DNA from: an uncultured Paracoccaceae bacterium
Lineage (GTDB): Bacteria; Pseudomonadota; Alphaproteobacteria; Rhodobacterales; Rhodobacteraceae
Length of the DNA stretch: 64,000 nucleotides
Direction of reading: 5' to 3'
Assembly (NCBI GenBank): GCA_947489445.1
Contig: CANLDN010000001.1
Span: forward strand, 1-64,000
The notes below the pieces were generated by a model. The model searched no databases. It had not been told where the DNA came from and worked only from the letters and a program-made list of their open reading frames with translations. Both the position numbers and the translations under genes were made by a program. Shown here piece by piece: positions 53,838-64,000 of this stretch. The first letter of the stretch is position 1. Each line of letters begins with the position of its first letter.

Positions 53838-56354
53838 TCAGTAAAGACCACCCGATGACAATGTCTCAAATGACGCATTGGGGCCGACAGTCGCCGTTTC
53901 ACCCGTTGATGTCGTCACCTCGCGGGTCGCGCGCGGCACCTCATCAAACAGTGGCAGATCACCCGCCATGGCAAAACCGCCATCGAACATGATGCCAAAC
54001 AACGGTTCTTCGCCGGGCCGGAAACACTCCGCCACAACATTATCGCCAGAGGCACCGGGCGGAATGCGCGCGCCACTAAAGCGGTCAATATTGATGAACT
54101 GGCAATCGGCAGGCACTGCAAACTGCTCTGCCCCGAATTTCTCGATCGCCTCGCTCATGAAACGGTTGAAGACAGGGCCGCAAATCCCCCCGCCGGACGC
54201 GCCGCGCCCCAATGTGCGGGGCGTATCATAACCAATGTAGCAGCCCGCCGCGATATTGGACGAAAAGCCGACGAACCAGACATCCTTGGCATCATTCGTC
54301 GTGCCGGTCTTGCCTGCAATTGGCACAGGCAAATTGATAGCACCCGCCGCCGTGCCGCGATCCACCACACCCTTCATCATCGATGTCAGCTGATAGGCGG
54401 TGATCTCATTCATTACCCGGTCGCGGTTGGAATAGATGCGCGGGGCCAGCCCTTCTTCCAGACGGGCATCGGTGCAATCCACACATTCACGCTGATCATG
54501 GCGATAAACCGTGTGGCCGTAACGGTCCTGCACGCGGTCCACCAAAGTGGGCTCCACCCGTTCCCCGCCATTGGCGAACATCGAATAGGCCGCCACCATC
54601 TTGAACAGCGTCGTCTCATCCGAGCCGAGCGACGCCGCAAGCCCCCGGTTCATGTTCTGGTAAACACCAAAGCGTTCAGCATACAAACCAACCGTATCAA
54701 TCCCGATCTCTTGGGCCAGACGGATGGTCATCAGGTTCCGTGACCGTTCAATCCCTGTGCGCAACGGTGTCGGCCCGTAAAACTGGTTTGATGCATTCTT
54801 GGGCCGCCACGTGCCTTGCGGCGTGTTGATTGTGATGGGCGCGTCGATGATGATCGTTGCCGGGGAATAGCCGCTATCCAAAGCGGCCGCATAGACAAAC
54901 GGCTTGAACGACGATCCGGGCTGGCGCTGCGCCTGTGTGGCCCGGTTAAAAACGGAATGCTGATAACTGAAGCCGCCCTGCATCGCGATGACACGGCCGG
55001 TATTGACGTCCATCGCCATGAACCCACCCTGCACTTCCGGCACCTGCCGCAAGGACCAGCGAATAAACCCGCCATCATCGCCCACCATCCGGCGGACATG
55101 CACCACATCACCGGGTGTGAAATTGTCAAAGAAATCACCTTTAAGCCATTGGATATCGCGCCGCGGTACGACAAAAGGCTCGGCCTCCGTTTCCACCACA
55201 CCTTCGATACCAATGCGCAGTTCATTTTCGGCCACATCCAAAATCACGGCCGGATGCCATTGCGCAACCAGATCAACATCGCGCGGCACGTTCAAACCGC
55301 TGAGCGCCACCCGCCAAAGCTCTTCGCTTCCCAGCGCATCCTCCGGGATAGTCTCGCCGGTGCCGCGCCATTCGCCCAGATTACGATCAAACTCTTCCAG
55401 CGCACGCTGCAAAGAATGGGCTGCGATCACCTGCAACTCTGGGTCAACGGTTGCGCGGATCGAAAGACCACCGGAAAAGAACTCCTCTTCCCCGAAATTC
55501 TGGCTCAGCTGACGACGGATTTCATCGGTAAAGTAATCGCGATCAGGCAATTCGTCGCGGAAATCATCGTAATCACCGCCCTGCACGGACAATAATGGCG
55601 CCTCACGCTCAGCGTCATAGGTCACCTGATCAATATACCCGTTCTCAAACATCTCGCGCAGGGTGTTGTTGCGCCAGAAAATCGCAGAATCGCGGTCGCG
55701 TACCGGGTGGCGATTGCTGGGTGATTTGGGCAGCGATGCCAGATATGCGGCTTCACCAGCAGAAAGTTCGCTCAGCGGTTTGTTGAAATAGGTCAACGCC
55801 GCTGCCGTCACACCAAAACTGTTCTGGCCCAGAAAAATCTCGTTCAGGTACAGTTCAAGAATACGTTCCTTCGGCATCGCCTGCTCAATGCGGGCGGCCA
55901 GAATGATTTCCTTGATCTTTCGCTCAATCGAGCGAGACCCATCCAACAGGAAGTTTTTCATCACCTGCTGGGTAATCGTCGATGCGCCCCGTAAATTCTC
56001 GCCGCGCGATTGCACCGCATCCACAAAGGCCGAAATCATCCCCATCGGGTCATAGCCCGCATGTTCATAGAAATTCTTATCCTCAGCCGAAATAAACGCC
56101 TGCTTGACGATATCGGGGATTTCCTCGGCGGGCGTGAACAAGCGCCGTTCTTCTGCAAATTCATCAATGATGCGCCCCTCACCCGAATAAATCCGGCTAA
56201 TGGTCTTGGGAGTGTATTGCGACAGCGTTTCATAGCTGGGCAAATCGCGGCCATACATGAACAAGATACCACCAACGCCCACAGCGGCCATTACAGCGCT
56301 CAGCGTCAGAAAGGTGAAAATGCCACCAAAGAAAGAGATGATAAAGCGCAGCAC
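53838..56354 (-). CDS. mrcA: penicillin-binding protein 1A
   Basis: 838 residues. Bifunctional class A PBP: membrane anchor at about 8-32, GT51 glycosyltransferase at about 55-230 with catalytic Glu in [18 protein letters not shown] and [15 protein letters not shown], then an OB-like insertion, then a transpeptidase with SxxK in [18 protein letters not shown] in [12 protein letters not shown] and KTGTT in [12 protein letters not shown]. Synthesises peptidoglycan at the membrane. A methyltransferase on the other strand separates it from amiC; prfB follows on the same strand. Confidence 0.96.
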   Translation of the reverse strand: MLRFIISFFGGIFTFLTLSAVMAAVGVGGILFMYGRDLPSYETLSQYTPKTISRIYSGEGRIIDEFAEERRLFTPAEEIPDIVKQAFISAEDKNFYEHAGYDPMGMISAFVDAVQSRGENLRGASTITQQVMKNFLLDGSRSIERKIKEIILAARIEQAMPKERILELYLNEIFLGQNSFGVTAAALTYFNKPLSELSAGEAAYLASLPKSPSNRHPVRDRDSAIFWRNNTLREMFENGYIDQVTYDAEREAPLLSVQGGDYDDFRDELPDRDYFTDEIRRQLSQNFGEEEFFSGGLSIRATVDPELQVIAAHSLQRALEEFDRNLGEWRGTGETIPEDALGSEELWRVALSGLNVPRDVDLVAQWHPAVILDVAENELRIGIEGVVETEAEPFVVPRRDIQWLKGDFFDNFTPGDVVHVRRMVGDDGGFIRWSLRQVPEVQGGFMAMDVNTGRVIAMQGGFSYQHSVFNRATQAQRQPGSSFKPFVYAAALDSGYSPATIIIDAPITINTPQGTWRPKNASNQFYGPTPLRTGIERSRNLMTIRLAQEIGIDTVGLYAERFGVYQNMNRGLAASLGSDETTLFKMVAAYSMFANGGERVEPTLVDRVQDRYGHTVYRHDQRECVDCTDARLEEGLAPRIYSNRDRVMNEITAYQLTSMMKGVVDRGTAAGAINLPVPIAGKTGTTNDAKDVWFVGFSSNIAAGCYIGYDTPRTLGRGASGGGICGPVFNRFMSEAIEKFGAEQFAVPADCQFINIDRFSGARIPPGASGDNVVAECFRPGEEPLFGIMFDGGFAMAGDLPLFDEVPRATREVTTSTGETATVGPNASFETLSSGGLY

Positions 56355-56511
56355 GGCGGGGTCTTATCCTTATTGCTCTGTCCCCGCTTATACGCTTCTG
56401 GCCCGCAATGGTCAAAAGGCCAAATGGCTTATTGGGCCGGAAGATGCCGCCGGATCATTCACATTTGAATGAACCGTTGCAGCGCGTCGCGTTTCGGGCC
56501 ATTTCCCCGTT

Positions 56512-57120
56512 ATGAAAGCACAAGACGTCATCGCGACCTATGAACGTGTCGGCCCCGCATGGGCCGAACAACGCAACCGGACCTTAATGGAAAAAGCATG
56601 GCTTGACCGGATGCTGACGGCAGCACCGCGCGCAACGGGCACAGTGCGGGTTCTTGATCTGGGCTGCGGCGCGGGGCGGCCCATTGGTAGCTATTTGGCC
56701 GAACGGGGTACGACCGTCACCGGCGTGGACGCGACCAAATGCCTCTCGGATCTTTACCCCCAGGTCGTGCCCGGTGCTGAAATCATCCAGACCGACATGC
56801 GTGGGCTGAAACTCGACCGGCAATTCGACGCGATTATCGCATGGAACAGCTTTTTCCACCTCTCTGCTGACGACCAGCGGGCCATGTTTCCCACCTTTGC
56901 GGTACATGCAGCACCGCGGGCGGCACTCATGTTCACAGCAGGGCATATCGCAGGCGAAGCCATCGGTGAAGTCGCGGGCGAACCGATTTATCACGCCTCG
57001 CTTGATCCTGATGAATATCGCGAATTACTGACCGCCAACGGATTCAAAGCCCTGCGATATGTGCCCGAAGACCCCACTTGCGGCAATCACACGATCTGGC
57101 TCGCCCAATACAAATCATAG
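56512..57120 (+). CDS. class I SAM-dependent methyltransferase
   Basis: 202 residues. Motif I VLDLGCGAGRPIGSYLAERG at about 44-63, VTGVDATKCLSDL (motif II with acidic residue), and IIAWNSFFHLSADDQRAMF (motif IV region). Target unknown; small-molecule type by size. Transcribed against its neighbours mrcA and amiC, which elsewhere often belong to one peptidoglycan cluster, so it looks inserted between them. Confidence 0.88.
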   Translation: MKAQDVIATYERVGPAWAEQRNRTLMEKAWLDRMLTAAPRATGTVRVLDLGCGAGRPIGSYLAERGTTVTGVDATKCLSDLYPQVVPGAEIIQTDMRGLKLDRQFDAIIAWNSFFHLSADDQRAMFPTFAVHAAPRAALMFTAGHIAGEAIGEVAGEPIYHASLDPDEYRELLTANGFKALRYVPEDPTCGNHTIWLAQYKS

Positions 57121-57144
57121 ACGTTGGGTGGGGTTTCACCGCAC

Positions 57145-58296
57145 CTAGCGCACCGCCCAATTTCCTACCGCCGCCGCAATCGCAGCCACCAGTGGCGCAC
57201 GTCCTTCGACTGTCGCCAGCGCAGCACGGTCCCCCGCGTTCGACAAAAACCCTGCCTCAACCAAAACACTTGGGAAATCGGCAGCACCCAGCACAGCAAA
57301 TCCGCCTGCGCGCAAGGCGCGCGCGTTCAAACGCACGCCACGGTCGCGCATCTGTTCCGCCAGCAACCGGGCAAAGCGTTGACCCTGCGGGCCGGTCTGC
57401 GCCCGGGCCATATCCATCAGCACGTTGGCCACGCGATCCTCGGCCCCCGACAAATCAACACCTGCCAGCAAATCCCCCCTCTCGTGCCGCTCAACCAACC
57501 GACGCGCAGCAGCATCGCCGCCATCTTCGGCCAAGGTATAGACCGATCCGCCCTGCGCCTCGTCTTCTTCCAGCGCATCAGCATGAAGCGAGATAAACAA
57601 ATCCGCCCCCGCCGCCCGCGCGATTGTCATCCGGGCATTCAGCGGCACAAAATGATCCCCATCCCGCGTCAGTACAACACGCACATGCGATGCATCCGCC
57701 AAGGCGGCGGCAACCTCGCGGGCCAGATCAAGCATGATATGGGCCTCGCGAACACCGTCCCGGTCCGCACCGGGGTCAATCCCGCCATGGCCGGGATCAA
57801 GGACAACAACGAAACGACCATCATCATCTGCAGGCACAAACGGGGCGACATCCACAAAATCATCCATCGCCAAATCCAGCGGCGGACCCGCCTTCGCCGC
57901 AAATTCCGCCTCTGATACCCGCTCCATCAGCACCGTCAGATCGGCACCGCCATCGCTGGTAAACATGCCCGCCTGCGTCACCGCCAGAGGTTCGGTCAAA
58001 TCCACAATCAGTCGGGACCATCCCGGCCCCAGCGAACCAAAGCGTAAATTGCTGGCGCGCCCCGGCTCAAGCAATTGGCCCGCCTCAACCCCAGCCCAAT
58101 CCAAGCCTTCAAAATCAATCACCAACCGGCGCGGATCATCCAGTGTAAACACGCGGTAGGGCACAATGGCGCTCAACCCCAGTTCGACCCGCAACGACCA
58201 CCAGCCATCACGCACCGCGCTGCGATCCGGGTCCACCCGCGCCTCAGCCCACACACCCGAGGCGCAAATCAGAAATGCGAAAACCAGACGGATCAC
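57145..58296 (-). CDS. amiC: N-acetylmuramoyl-L-alanine amidase AmiC
   Basis: 383 residues. Signal peptide 1-17 (ASGVWA), an AMIN domain at about 25-135 (binds septal peptidoglycan), then a zinc amidase_3 domain at about 165-380 with VVLDPGHGGIDPGA, the metal-binding Glu in VREAHIMLDLA, LFISLHADALEEDEAQGG and VLVEAGFLSNAGD. Cuts the peptide from MurNAc at division. Overlaps the start of... the aminotransferase upstream gene's stop by four bases, so the two are translated together. Confidence 0.95.
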   Translation of the reverse strand: MIRLVFAFLICASGVWAEARVDPDRSAVRDGWWSLRVELGLSAIVPYRVFTLDDPRRLVIDFEGLDWAGVEAGQLLEPGRASNLRFGSLGPGWSRLIVDLTEPLAVTQAGMFTSDGGADLTVLMERVSEAEFAAKAGPPLDLAMDDFVDVAPFVPADDDGRFVVVLDPGHGGIDPGADRDGVREAHIMLDLAREVAAALADASHVRVVLTRDGDHFVPLNARMTIARAAGADLFISLHADALEEDEAQGGSVYTLAEDGGDAAARRLVERHERGDLLAGVDLSGAEDRVANVLMDMARAQTGPQGQRFARLLAEQMRDRGVRLNARALRAGGFAVLGAADFPSVLVEAGFLSNAGDRAALATVEGRAPLVAAIAAAVGNWAVR

Positions 58297-59438
58297 GTCT
58301 GCCGCGCCTCCATGAAGCGGGCCAAACGGTCCAACCCTTCGCGGATATCCGCAGTCGCGCGGGCATAGGAAAACCGCAACCAGCGATGCCCACGTGCCGC
58401 ATCAAAATCAAGACCAGGGGTCACCGCAACACCGGCCTGCGCCAATATCTCATCGGCAAAGGCAAGACTGTCATCGGTAAATTCCGACACGTCGACATAA
58501 ACATAAAACGCGCCATCCGGCGGGGCAAAACGGGTCAGACCAGCCGCCTTTAGCCCCTCAATCATCAACGCACGGTTTGCCGCATAAACCGCCTTATTTG
58601 CCTCCAACTCCTCACCACATTCCATCGCGTGCAAGGCCAATCGCTGGGACGCATGAGGCGCGCAGATAAACATGTTCTGCGCCAACCGCTCCACCCGGCG
58701 GACATGGTCTTGCGGAACCACCATCCAGCCGACACGCCAGCCGGTCATCGAAAAATACTTGGAAAACGAATTCACCACATAGGCCTCATCGGTGACCTGC
58801 AAGGCCGTCACGGGCTGGGCCTCATAATCAACGCCATGATAAATCTCGTCCGAAACAAGGGCCGCATCGCGCGCCGCGCATGCCTGTGCCAACGCGGCCA
58901 AAGCCCTCTGATCCAGCATGGTCCCCGTCGGATTGGCAGGCGAGGCGACAATCAACCCCGCCAGATCATGCGCCGCCACATCCCCCGGCAACGGCTGAAA
59001 CCGCTGTTCCAGACTTGTCGGAATATCAACCGGGGTTAGACCGACCGCTTTAAGGATCTGGCGATAAGACGGATAACACGGGCTGCCCAGACCCACCCGC
59101 TCACCATTATCGAACAATGCCGAAAACGCGAGCAGGAACGCACCAGACGCCCCGCTTGTCACCACAACCCGAGCCGGGTCCAGATCAACACCGTACCAAT
59201 CGCCATAATGGCGGGCGATACGGGCGCGCAATTCCGGCAGGCCAAGACCAACGGTATATCCCAGCGGATCGGCCAGTTCTTCGGCCAGTTTGGCACGCGC
59301 CGCAGCAGGGGCACCCGTCCCGGGCTGGCCCACTTCCATATGGATAATATGACGGCCTGCGGCCTCTGCCTTGCGGGCAGCCTCCATCACATCCATCACG
59401 ATAAACGGGTCGACTTCACCGCGTTGCGACTGTCGCAT
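58293..59438 (-). CDS. PLP-dependent class I aminotransferase
   Basis: 381 residues from MRQSQRGEVDPF, chosen because AAAGAGG lies 7 bases upstream; a longer reading starts in non-family sequence. Fold type I: HMEVGQPGTGAP at the start, ASPANPTGTMLDQ, VSDEIYHGVDYE, and Schiff-base Lys in NSFSKYFSMTGWRVGW. Resembles aspartate/aromatic aminotransferases; substrate not assignable. It is the first gene of a unit with amiC. Confidence 0.93.
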   Translation of the reverse strand: MRQSQRGEVDPFIVMDVMEAARKAEAAGRHIIHMEVGQPGTGAPAAARAKLAEELADPLGYTVGLGLPELRARIARHYGDWYGVDLDPARVVVTSGASGAFLLAFSALFDNGERVGLGSPCYPSYRQILKAVGLTPVDIPTSLEQRFQPLPGDVAAHDLAGLIVASPANPTGTMLDQRALAALAQACAARDAALVSDEIYHGVDYEAQPVTALQVTDEAYVVNSFSKYFSMTGWRVGWMVVPQDHVRRVERLAQNMFICAPHASQRLALHAMECGEELEANKAVYAANRALMIEGLKAAGLTRFAPPDGAFYVYVDVSEFTDDSLAFADEILAQAGVAVTPGLDFDAARGHRWLRFSYARATADIREGLDRLARFMEARQT

Positions 59439-59555
59439 CTGCTGCCTCTTTTTGGTTTGCCCCTGTTTGCCCCTCACCGGCATGTGACGTCAATGCATCT
59501 TGGCAAGGCTGCGCGGATATGGTCTGAGGATCGCGTATTTACAAGGATGCCGCCC

Positions 59556-60299
59556 ATGCCCCTCCGCTTTGCTCTCCCCCTCGCCATCGCACTTGCCAGC
59601 CCTGTTGCAGCGTTGGAACTAGACGCGATGACCGATACCGAACGCGACGCTTTTCAGGCAGAGGTGCGGGCCTATATCCTCGAAAACCCCGAAATCATCC
59701 GCGAGGCGATCGGGGTATTGCAAGAACGCGAACGAGCAGCACAGCTCGCGGCGGATGCAGCCATGGCGCAAGCGGCATCCGACGCATTGTTCAACGACGG
59801 GCATTCCTTTGTCGGCGGCAACCCTGACGGCGACATCACGCTGGTCGAATTCATGGATTACCGCTGCGGTTTCTGCAAACGGGCCTTCCCCGAAGTCGAA
59901 GCACTGGTCGGTACGGACGCGAACATCCGCTATATCGTCAAAGAGTTCCCGATCCTTGGCGAAGAATCTGTGCTCGCCTCACGATTTGCCATCGCTACCC
60001 AACTGGTCGCAGGCGATGCGGCCTACAAGGATGTGCATAACACGCTGATGGAATTCCGGGGCGATGTGACAGCGCAAAGCCTGACACGGCTCGGTGATGA
60101 ACTTGGGCTGGATACGGCGGCGATTACAGCCAAGATGGATGATGACGCGGTGACTGAAATCATCGCAAAAAACCGGGCTTTGGCCAGTCAATTGCAAATC
60201 ACCGGAACACCAACCCTGATCTTCGAAGATCAGATGGTGCGTGGCTATGTGCCACTGGCACAAATGGAACAAATCGTCGCCGAATTACGCGGCGAATAA
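59556..60299 (+). CDS. DsbA-family thiol:disulfide protein, periplasmic
   Basis: 247 residues. Signal peptide ending SPVAA at about 18, a helical N-terminal extension (ILENPEIIREAIGVLQERERAAQLAADAAMAQ), then a thioredoxin fold with the CGFC active site at 104-107 and cis-Pro in ITGTPTLIF. This is the ScsC/BcfH-type layout with an N-terminal oligomerisation stretch, seen in copper-resistance and isomerase-like Dsb proteins. The ATG at 59556 has AAGG 9 bases upstream; the ATG at 59547 touches AAGG directly and is less likely. Confidence 0.93.
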   Translation: MPLRFALPLAIALASPVAALELDAMTDTERDAFQAEVRAYILENPEIIREAIGVLQERERAAQLAADAAMAQAASDALFNDGHSFVGGNPDGDITLVEFMDYRCGFCKRAFPEVEALVGTDANIRYIVKEFPILGEESVLASRFAIATQLVAGDAAYKDVHNTLMEFRGDVTAQSLTRLGDELGLDTAAITAKMDDDAVTEIIAKNRALASQLQITGTPTLIFEDQMVRGYVPLAQMEQIVAELRGE

Positions 60300-60398
60300 A
60301 TAACGCCACCCTGTCGCGCACCAATCGACCTGCGCTTTACTGCATGACAGCATTGCGGCTATTTGTGTGCCAAGTTCAAAAAACCCAAGGATTTCACA

Positions 60399-61265
60399 AT
60401 GAAGCGCACGCTCCTATTCTGGACCGCCATCTTTCTGATCGGTTTCGCCGCGATGTTTTCGTTCCGCCTCACCTACGGCTACATCACCCAGCCCAACGGT
60501 GAAATCATCCAGCAGGTGTCCAGTAGCGGTTTGAACGGATACACCTTTGAATTGTCCAAACGTAATTTTGCCGGTCAAAATCAGGGATCCGCAAGCGCTG
60601 CACCCTCCGCCGTGGATCAACGGTTCGAAAAGATCGCAACACTCGGCATCGCATCGACAGAGTTTGACGCCGACGAAGCGCGCGTGCGCGACATAGGAGA
60701 GCAGGCCGGTGCATTGATCCAGCACGAACTCGCGTTTGGCCTGACAGGACAGCGGCAATTGCAATTGGCCTTGGGGATTAACCCGGCAGAGTTCGACAGC
60801 GTGATCGCAGAGCTGCGCCTGATCGGGCGCGCAACCCAGTTTCAGGTCAATAAGATCGACAAAACCAACGAATACCGCACGCTCATCGCGCAACAAACCA
60901 GTCTGCAACAATCGCGCGACAACCTGATCGCCCTCAAACAGCGGGATGCCGAATTGGCGGATCTGATCGCGCTGGAAACGCGGATATTGGACCTCGAAAA
61001 CCAGATACAGAACCTGGGCGTGGCCGTCGGCGAATTCGACAGCGAATTTGAATTCGTCACGGTCAAAATGACTCTGGTTGAGACATCGCCCGCCGCAGTC
61101 CGTGACATATCGTTCATGCGTCGCGCGAAAATCGCGCTCGAATGGGCATTGGCAAGCTACGCCGCACTCTGCATATCATTCGGCTTTTTCATGATCGGTG
61201 TGACATTGCTGGGCGTGGTTGTCGGCTGGGTACGCAAACTGAAAACAGCCAGCGTCATCAGCTAG
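60399..61265 (+). CDS. DUF4349-type membrane protein
   Basis: 288 residues. An N-terminal anchor at 6-24, a periplasmic domain with a long helix (TSLQQSRDNLIALKQRDAELADLIALETRILDLENQI, split by family breaks), and a C-terminal span at about 250-275 (YAALCISFGFFMIGVTLLGVVVGW). The DUF4349 pattern (V..I..TNEY.TL..QQ..L; ETRI..LE..IQ) is recognisable; function unknown. Start 60399 has AAGGAT upstream. It lies 100 bases after the DsbA-like gene. Confidence 0.8.
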   Translation: MKRTLLFWTAIFLIGFAAMFSFRLTYGYITQPNGEIIQQVSSSGLNGYTFELSKRNFAGQNQGSASAAPSAVDQRFEKIATLGIASTEFDADEARVRDIGEQAGALIQHELAFGLTGQRQLQLALGINPAEFDSVIAELRLIGRATQFQVNKIDKTNEYRTLIAQQTSLQQSRDNLIALKQRDAELADLIALETRILDLENQIQNLGVAVGEFDSEFEFVTVKMTLVETSPAAVRDISFMRRAKIALEWALASYAALCISFGFFMIGVTLLGVVVGWVRKLKTASVIS

Positions 61266-61310
61266 GGCACCGCCGCGAACAGGGGCCGTGTGTCGAACCC
61301 GTCGGAAGGC

Positions 61311-62435
61311 TTACTCCGCAGCAACATCCCGCTGCGTTTCCAACTCCGCCGCCTTCTTCTCAACCTGCTCGACGATATGTTCAATCATATCGTCGTTCGA
61401 CTGCTTGTGGCTTTGCTTGCCCGCCAGATAAACCATACCGGACCCCGCACCACCGCCGGTGAAACCCACATCCGTCATCAGCGCCTCACCCGGACCGTTC
61501 ACGACACAGCCGATAATCGACAGGCTCATTGGCGTCTTGATATGCTCCAACCGCTTTTCAAGCGCCTCAACCGTCTTGATCACATCAAACCCCTGCCGGG
61601 CGCAGGATGGGCAGGAAATGATATTCACACCGCGATGCCGCAGGCCCAGAGATTTCAAAATCTCAAAGCCCATCTTTACCTCTTCCACCGGGTCCGCAGA
61701 CAGGGACACACGGATCGTGTCGCCAATCCCCATCCACAACAGGTTCCCCATGCCAATGGCCGATTTCACAGTACCGCTGATCAGACCACCGGCCTCTGTA
61801 ATGCCAAGATGGATCGGGGCATCGGTCGCCTCTGCCAATTGCTGATAGGCGGCAGCGGCCATGAATACATCCGACGCCTTACAGGAAATCTTGAATTCGT
61901 GAAAATCATTGTCCTGTAAAATCTTGATATGATCCAGACCTGACTCGACCATAGCATCCGGGCAAGGCTCGCCGTATTTATCCAGCAGATGCTTTTCCAG
62001 CGATCCCGCATTCACACCAATACGGATCGAACAGTTGTGATCGCGGGCCGCCTTGATCACCTCTTTGACCCGCTTCTCATCCCCGATATTCCCGGGATTG
62101 ATGCGCAGACAGGCCGCGCCCGCCTCTGCCGCCTCGATCCCGCGTTTGTAGTGGAAGTGGATGTCGGCAACGATGGGCACGGACACTTCGGGCACAATCT
62201 GTTTCAGGGCAGCGCTCGACGCCTCATCCGGCACCGAAATCCGCACGATATCCGCACCAGCCTCGGCTGCCGCATTCACCTGATCAATCGTGGCCTTCAC
62301 ATCCGTTGTCAGCGTATTGGTCATGGTTTGCACGGAAATCGGGGCATCCCCACCGACGGGAACCGCACCCACCATGATCTGACGGGACTTGCGCCTGTAG
62401 ATATTGCGCCAGGGACGGATATGGTTCAGGGACAT
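61311..62435 (-). CDS. ispG: 4-hydroxy-3-methylbut-2-en-1-yl diphosphate synthase
   Basis: 374 residues, intact. [4Fe-4S] enzyme of the MEP isoprenoid pathway that makes HMBPP. A TIM barrel opens with [25 protein letters not shown]. Cluster cysteines are in [14 protein letters not shown], with a third in [13 protein letters not shown], and the conserved Glu lies in that last motif. Starts at 62435. It follows the RodZ-like gene on the same strand, 78 bases downstream. Confidence 0.96.
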   Translation of the reverse strand: MSLNHIRPWRNIYRRKSRQIMVGAVPVGGDAPISVQTMTNTLTTDVKATIDQVNAAAEAGADIVRISVPDEASSAALKQIVPEVSVPIVADIHFHYKRGIEAAEAGAACLRINPGNIGDEKRVKEVIKAARDHNCSIRIGVNAGSLEKHLLDKYGEPCPDAMVESGLDHIKILQDNDFHEFKISCKASDVFMAAAAYQQLAEATDAPIHLGITEAGGLISGTVKSAIGMGNLLWMGIGDTIRVSLSADPVEEVKMGFEILKSLGLRHRGVNIISCPSCARQGFDVIKTVEALEKRLEHIKTPMSLSIIGCVVNGPGEALMTDVGFTGGGAGSGMVYLAGKQSHKQSNDDMIEHIVEQVEKKAAELETQRDVAAE

Positions 62436-62513
62436 GGGGACCGCTTTCAGCTATTGGGCGTCTGGACCCAATCTAAGCGGCAATCAAAGGTGCAGCAAGC
62501 GCAGCAGGTGCGA

Positions 62514-63707
62514 TTATTCGTCCGCAACCACTTCAGCAAAATTAACAATCTCAGCAAGATCATTATCACTGGTCAAATCAGCCACGGCATATGTCTGCGT
62601 CAGGCTTTCAGTCGTCAGCTCAACATTCGAGGTCACAACACCTTTCGGACCCACCGGGCCGTAATGCACGCCATTCACGGCAAAATACATCGCACCGCTT
62701 TCGCCTACGCGCAGGCTGGCGGGTTCTTCGGTCGCAGGCACGACGAAATTCTGACCGGGCTCCATTACGCCCTCATAGATCACCGTGCCATCAGCTGACC
62801 GCACGCGCACCCAAGCTGGACGGACCGCAACCAATTGCAACTCTGGCACCGCCTCTTCGACCACACGCACAGGTGGGGCGAATGGCTCAGGCGTCTCAAT
62901 GGCCGCGACTGTGACCGCAGGCTCAAACCGCTCATCCGGGATCAACGCACCAATCGCGCTTGGGTTCAGTGTGGAAATCGGGGCATCACGCGCCACCAGC
63001 ACGGGCACATCCAGCGCCTGCGGACGATACAGGCGGTCCAGTGCTTCGCGCGACGGCGTATCAAAAGCAGCCAGCGCATCGTTGGTCTGTGGCACATTGG
63101 ACGCGCCTGCCAGCGGATCAATATCCGATACAACAACAGGGGTCTGCTCAACCGGGGCAAACTGAACCTTCTGCACCTCTTGCAACACCGTCCAGCCACC
63201 GTATCCCAGCCCGCCAATCAAGGCGACCAGCACCATCAGCGACCCAAGGGCGCGCGGTTCAAACTGTGCCAACACCGCATCCCCAACTGGAATGAACGGG
63301 GTGGGTGACGCGGAAAAGATATCTTTGCCCAACGGGCCAACAACCGGCTCAGCCGATTTACCCTTGAGCGATGACGCATCAGCGGACATGCCATGTGCGG
63401 TTACAAACCCACTTTCCTCTGAAAACGCGGCAAATGCCTCGTCAGGGTCCATGTTCAGATAGCGGGCATATGATCTGACATAACCCGCTATAAATCCGGG
63501 TGTGTCAAAGGCGGATGGATCCGCGTTTTCGATGGCTGCTATATAGGCGGCTTTGATCTTCAGCTCGCGTTGCACATCCAAAAGGCTCTTGCCCATGGTT
63601 GCACGCTCACCGCGCATCAAATCACCAAGACGCAATTCAAAGTCGTCAAAGCCTTTGGCTTGTACGTCCTCCGACGCGTCTGTGCGCTTGAAGGTCTTCC
63701 CGATCAT
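62514..63707 (-). CDS. RodZ-like protein (HTH_25 and DUF4115)
   Basis: 397 residues. An N-terminal helix-turn-helix (about 20-90: LGDLMRGERATMGKSLLDVQRELKIKAAYIAAIENADPSAFDTPGFIAGYVRSYARYLNMD, split here by family motifs), one membrane span at about 172-192 (LMVLVALIGGLGYGGWTVL), a disordered periplasmic linker, and a C-terminal DUF4115 beta domain (VRVRSADGTVIYEGVMEPGQ). RodZ anchors MreB filaments and shapes the cell; in Rhodobacteraceae it often precedes ispG, as here. Confidence 0.9.
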   Translation of the reverse strand: MIGKTFKRTDASEDVQAKGFDDFELRLGDLMRGERATMGKSLLDVQRELKIKAAYIAAIENADPSAFDTPGFIAGYVRSYARYLNMDPDEAFAAFSEESGFVTAHGMSADASSLKGKSAEPVVGPLGKDIFSASPTPFIPVGDAVLAQFEPRALGSLMVLVALIGGLGYGGWTVLQEVQKVQFAPVEQTPVVVSDIDPLAGASNVPQTNDALAAFDTPSREALDRLYRPQALDVPVLVARDAPISTLNPSAIGALIPDERFEPAVTVAAIETPEPFAPPVRVVEEAVPELQLVAVRPAWVRVRSADGTVIYEGVMEPGQNFVVPATEEPASLRVGESGAMYFAVNGVHYGPVGPKGVVTSNVELTTESLTQTYAVADLTSDNDLAEIVNFAEVVADE

Positions 63708-63822
63708 CGACTGTCCCGTCGCTTACTGCCCCTAAGCCTTCATGCATCGCGAATCAAAGATGCATGAACACCTTGGAAACCAATAACATATCCACAGGGG
63801 ACATGCACATCTTGAAAAAGTG

Positions 63823-64000
63823 TTAACAGGCAAGCTCGGCGCGATTTAGCGCACAATGTGACCAAAGATTGTCCAAAGCACTTACCAGCGCATCCAACTC
63901 GCGCGGCCCATGCACAGGTGACGGGGTAAACCGCAGCCGCTCCGTACCGCGTGGGACTGTGGGAAAATTGATGGGCTGGACATAAATGCCAAACTCCGAA
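63823..64000 (-). CDS. hemA: 5-aminolevulinate synthase, C-terminal part (cut by window edge)
   Basis: The last 58 residues are encoded. They read [20 protein letters not shown], then [12 protein letters not shown], a helix [13 protein letters not shown], and [12 protein letters not shown] before a TAA at 63823-63825. This C-terminal pattern ([27 protein letters not shown]) is diagnostic for the Shemin-pathway enzyme that condenses glycine and succinyl-CoA in tetrapyrrole synthesis. The N-terminus lies beyond position 64000. The 115 bases between this gene and rodZ hold no gene I can support. Confidence 0.9.
   Translation of the reverse strand, partial: SEFGIYVQPINFPTVPRGTERLRFTPSPVHGPRELDALVSALDNLWSHCALNRAELAC

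Noticed and set aside
1..64000. tRNA, rRNA or tmRNA genes
   Set aside because: No T-arm (GGTTCRANYCC) with matching cloverleaf, no rRNA-like sequence and no tmRNA ends were noticed on either strand.

Overview
The window looks like chromosomal DNA of a marine Rhodobacteraceae (Roseobacter-group alphaproteobacterium). This is inferred from gene content: a PurL of the short bacterial type, a BolA/Grx4 pair, ZapA with a coiled-coil partner, two class I GAPDHs with a tiny membrane protein between them, a valine catabolic mmsA/mmsB set, a bactofilin beside an M23 peptidase, AmiC/PBP1A/RF2, IspG/RodZ-like, and the C-terminus of a 5-aminolevulinate synthase at the right edge. I found no rRNA, tRNA, CRISPR, phage or intact transposase genes.

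Layout. 1-1.65 kb: a hypothetical protein, a candidate small RNA with a strong terminator, and a degenerate stretch. 1.65-10.6 kb: purL, bolA, a small membrane protein, grxD, zapA plus a ZauP-like coiled coil (minus strand), transketolase, a stand-alone BLUF blue-light sensor, a DUF808 membrane protein, and gap1. 10.65-20.3 kb: an accessory-looking block with a truncated ORF next to an IS-like 67-bp palindrome, a SARP-like regulator fused to an alpha/beta hydrolase, an ECF sigma factor and its membrane anti-sigma, a 1321-residue repetitive autotransporter, a GT2 glycosyltransferase and a small membrane protein. The block is bracketed by a 25-bp direct repeat (24 of 25 identical). 20.3-26.6 kb: a dense operator region, a 47-aa membrane protein, gap2, a DUF1127 protein, hydrolase-coaD, a CBS protein, a LysR regulator and mmsA. 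26.6-31.6 kb: a frameshifted blue-copper protein, an esterase-like hydrolase, then acyl-CoA dehydrogenase, a small membrane protein, hydroxyisobutyryl-CoA hydrolase and mmsB, which with mmsA complete the lower valine pathway. 31.6-50.5 kb: uvrA, two MFS transporters, lpd, a DUF924 protein, an uncharacterised exported protein, queA with a YhdP/AsmA-like giant, bcp-DUF455, and M23-bactofilin. 50.5-64 kb: a DUF2189 protein with an amidase, prfB, mrcA, a methyltransferase, amiC, an aminotransferase, a DsbA-like protein, a DUF4349 protein, ispG, a RodZ-like protein and partial hemA.

The most interesting points are: (i) the two GAPDHs differ at the cofactor-selecting positions. Gap1 has Ala36 with Arg189-Arg190, which suggests NADP and gluconeogenesis; Gap2 keeps Asp36, which suggests NAD and glycolysis. 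Both have GTTA(R)CG-type operator motifs upstream. (ii) The 9.2-kb surface/regulation block sits between these two genes. (iii) A near-perfect palindrome lies upstream of the BLUF gene. (iv) There is a candidate sRNA with its own promoter and terminator. (v) A Tat-type cupredoxin gene is broken by one frameshift. All functional calls are from reading the sequence; no searches were run.
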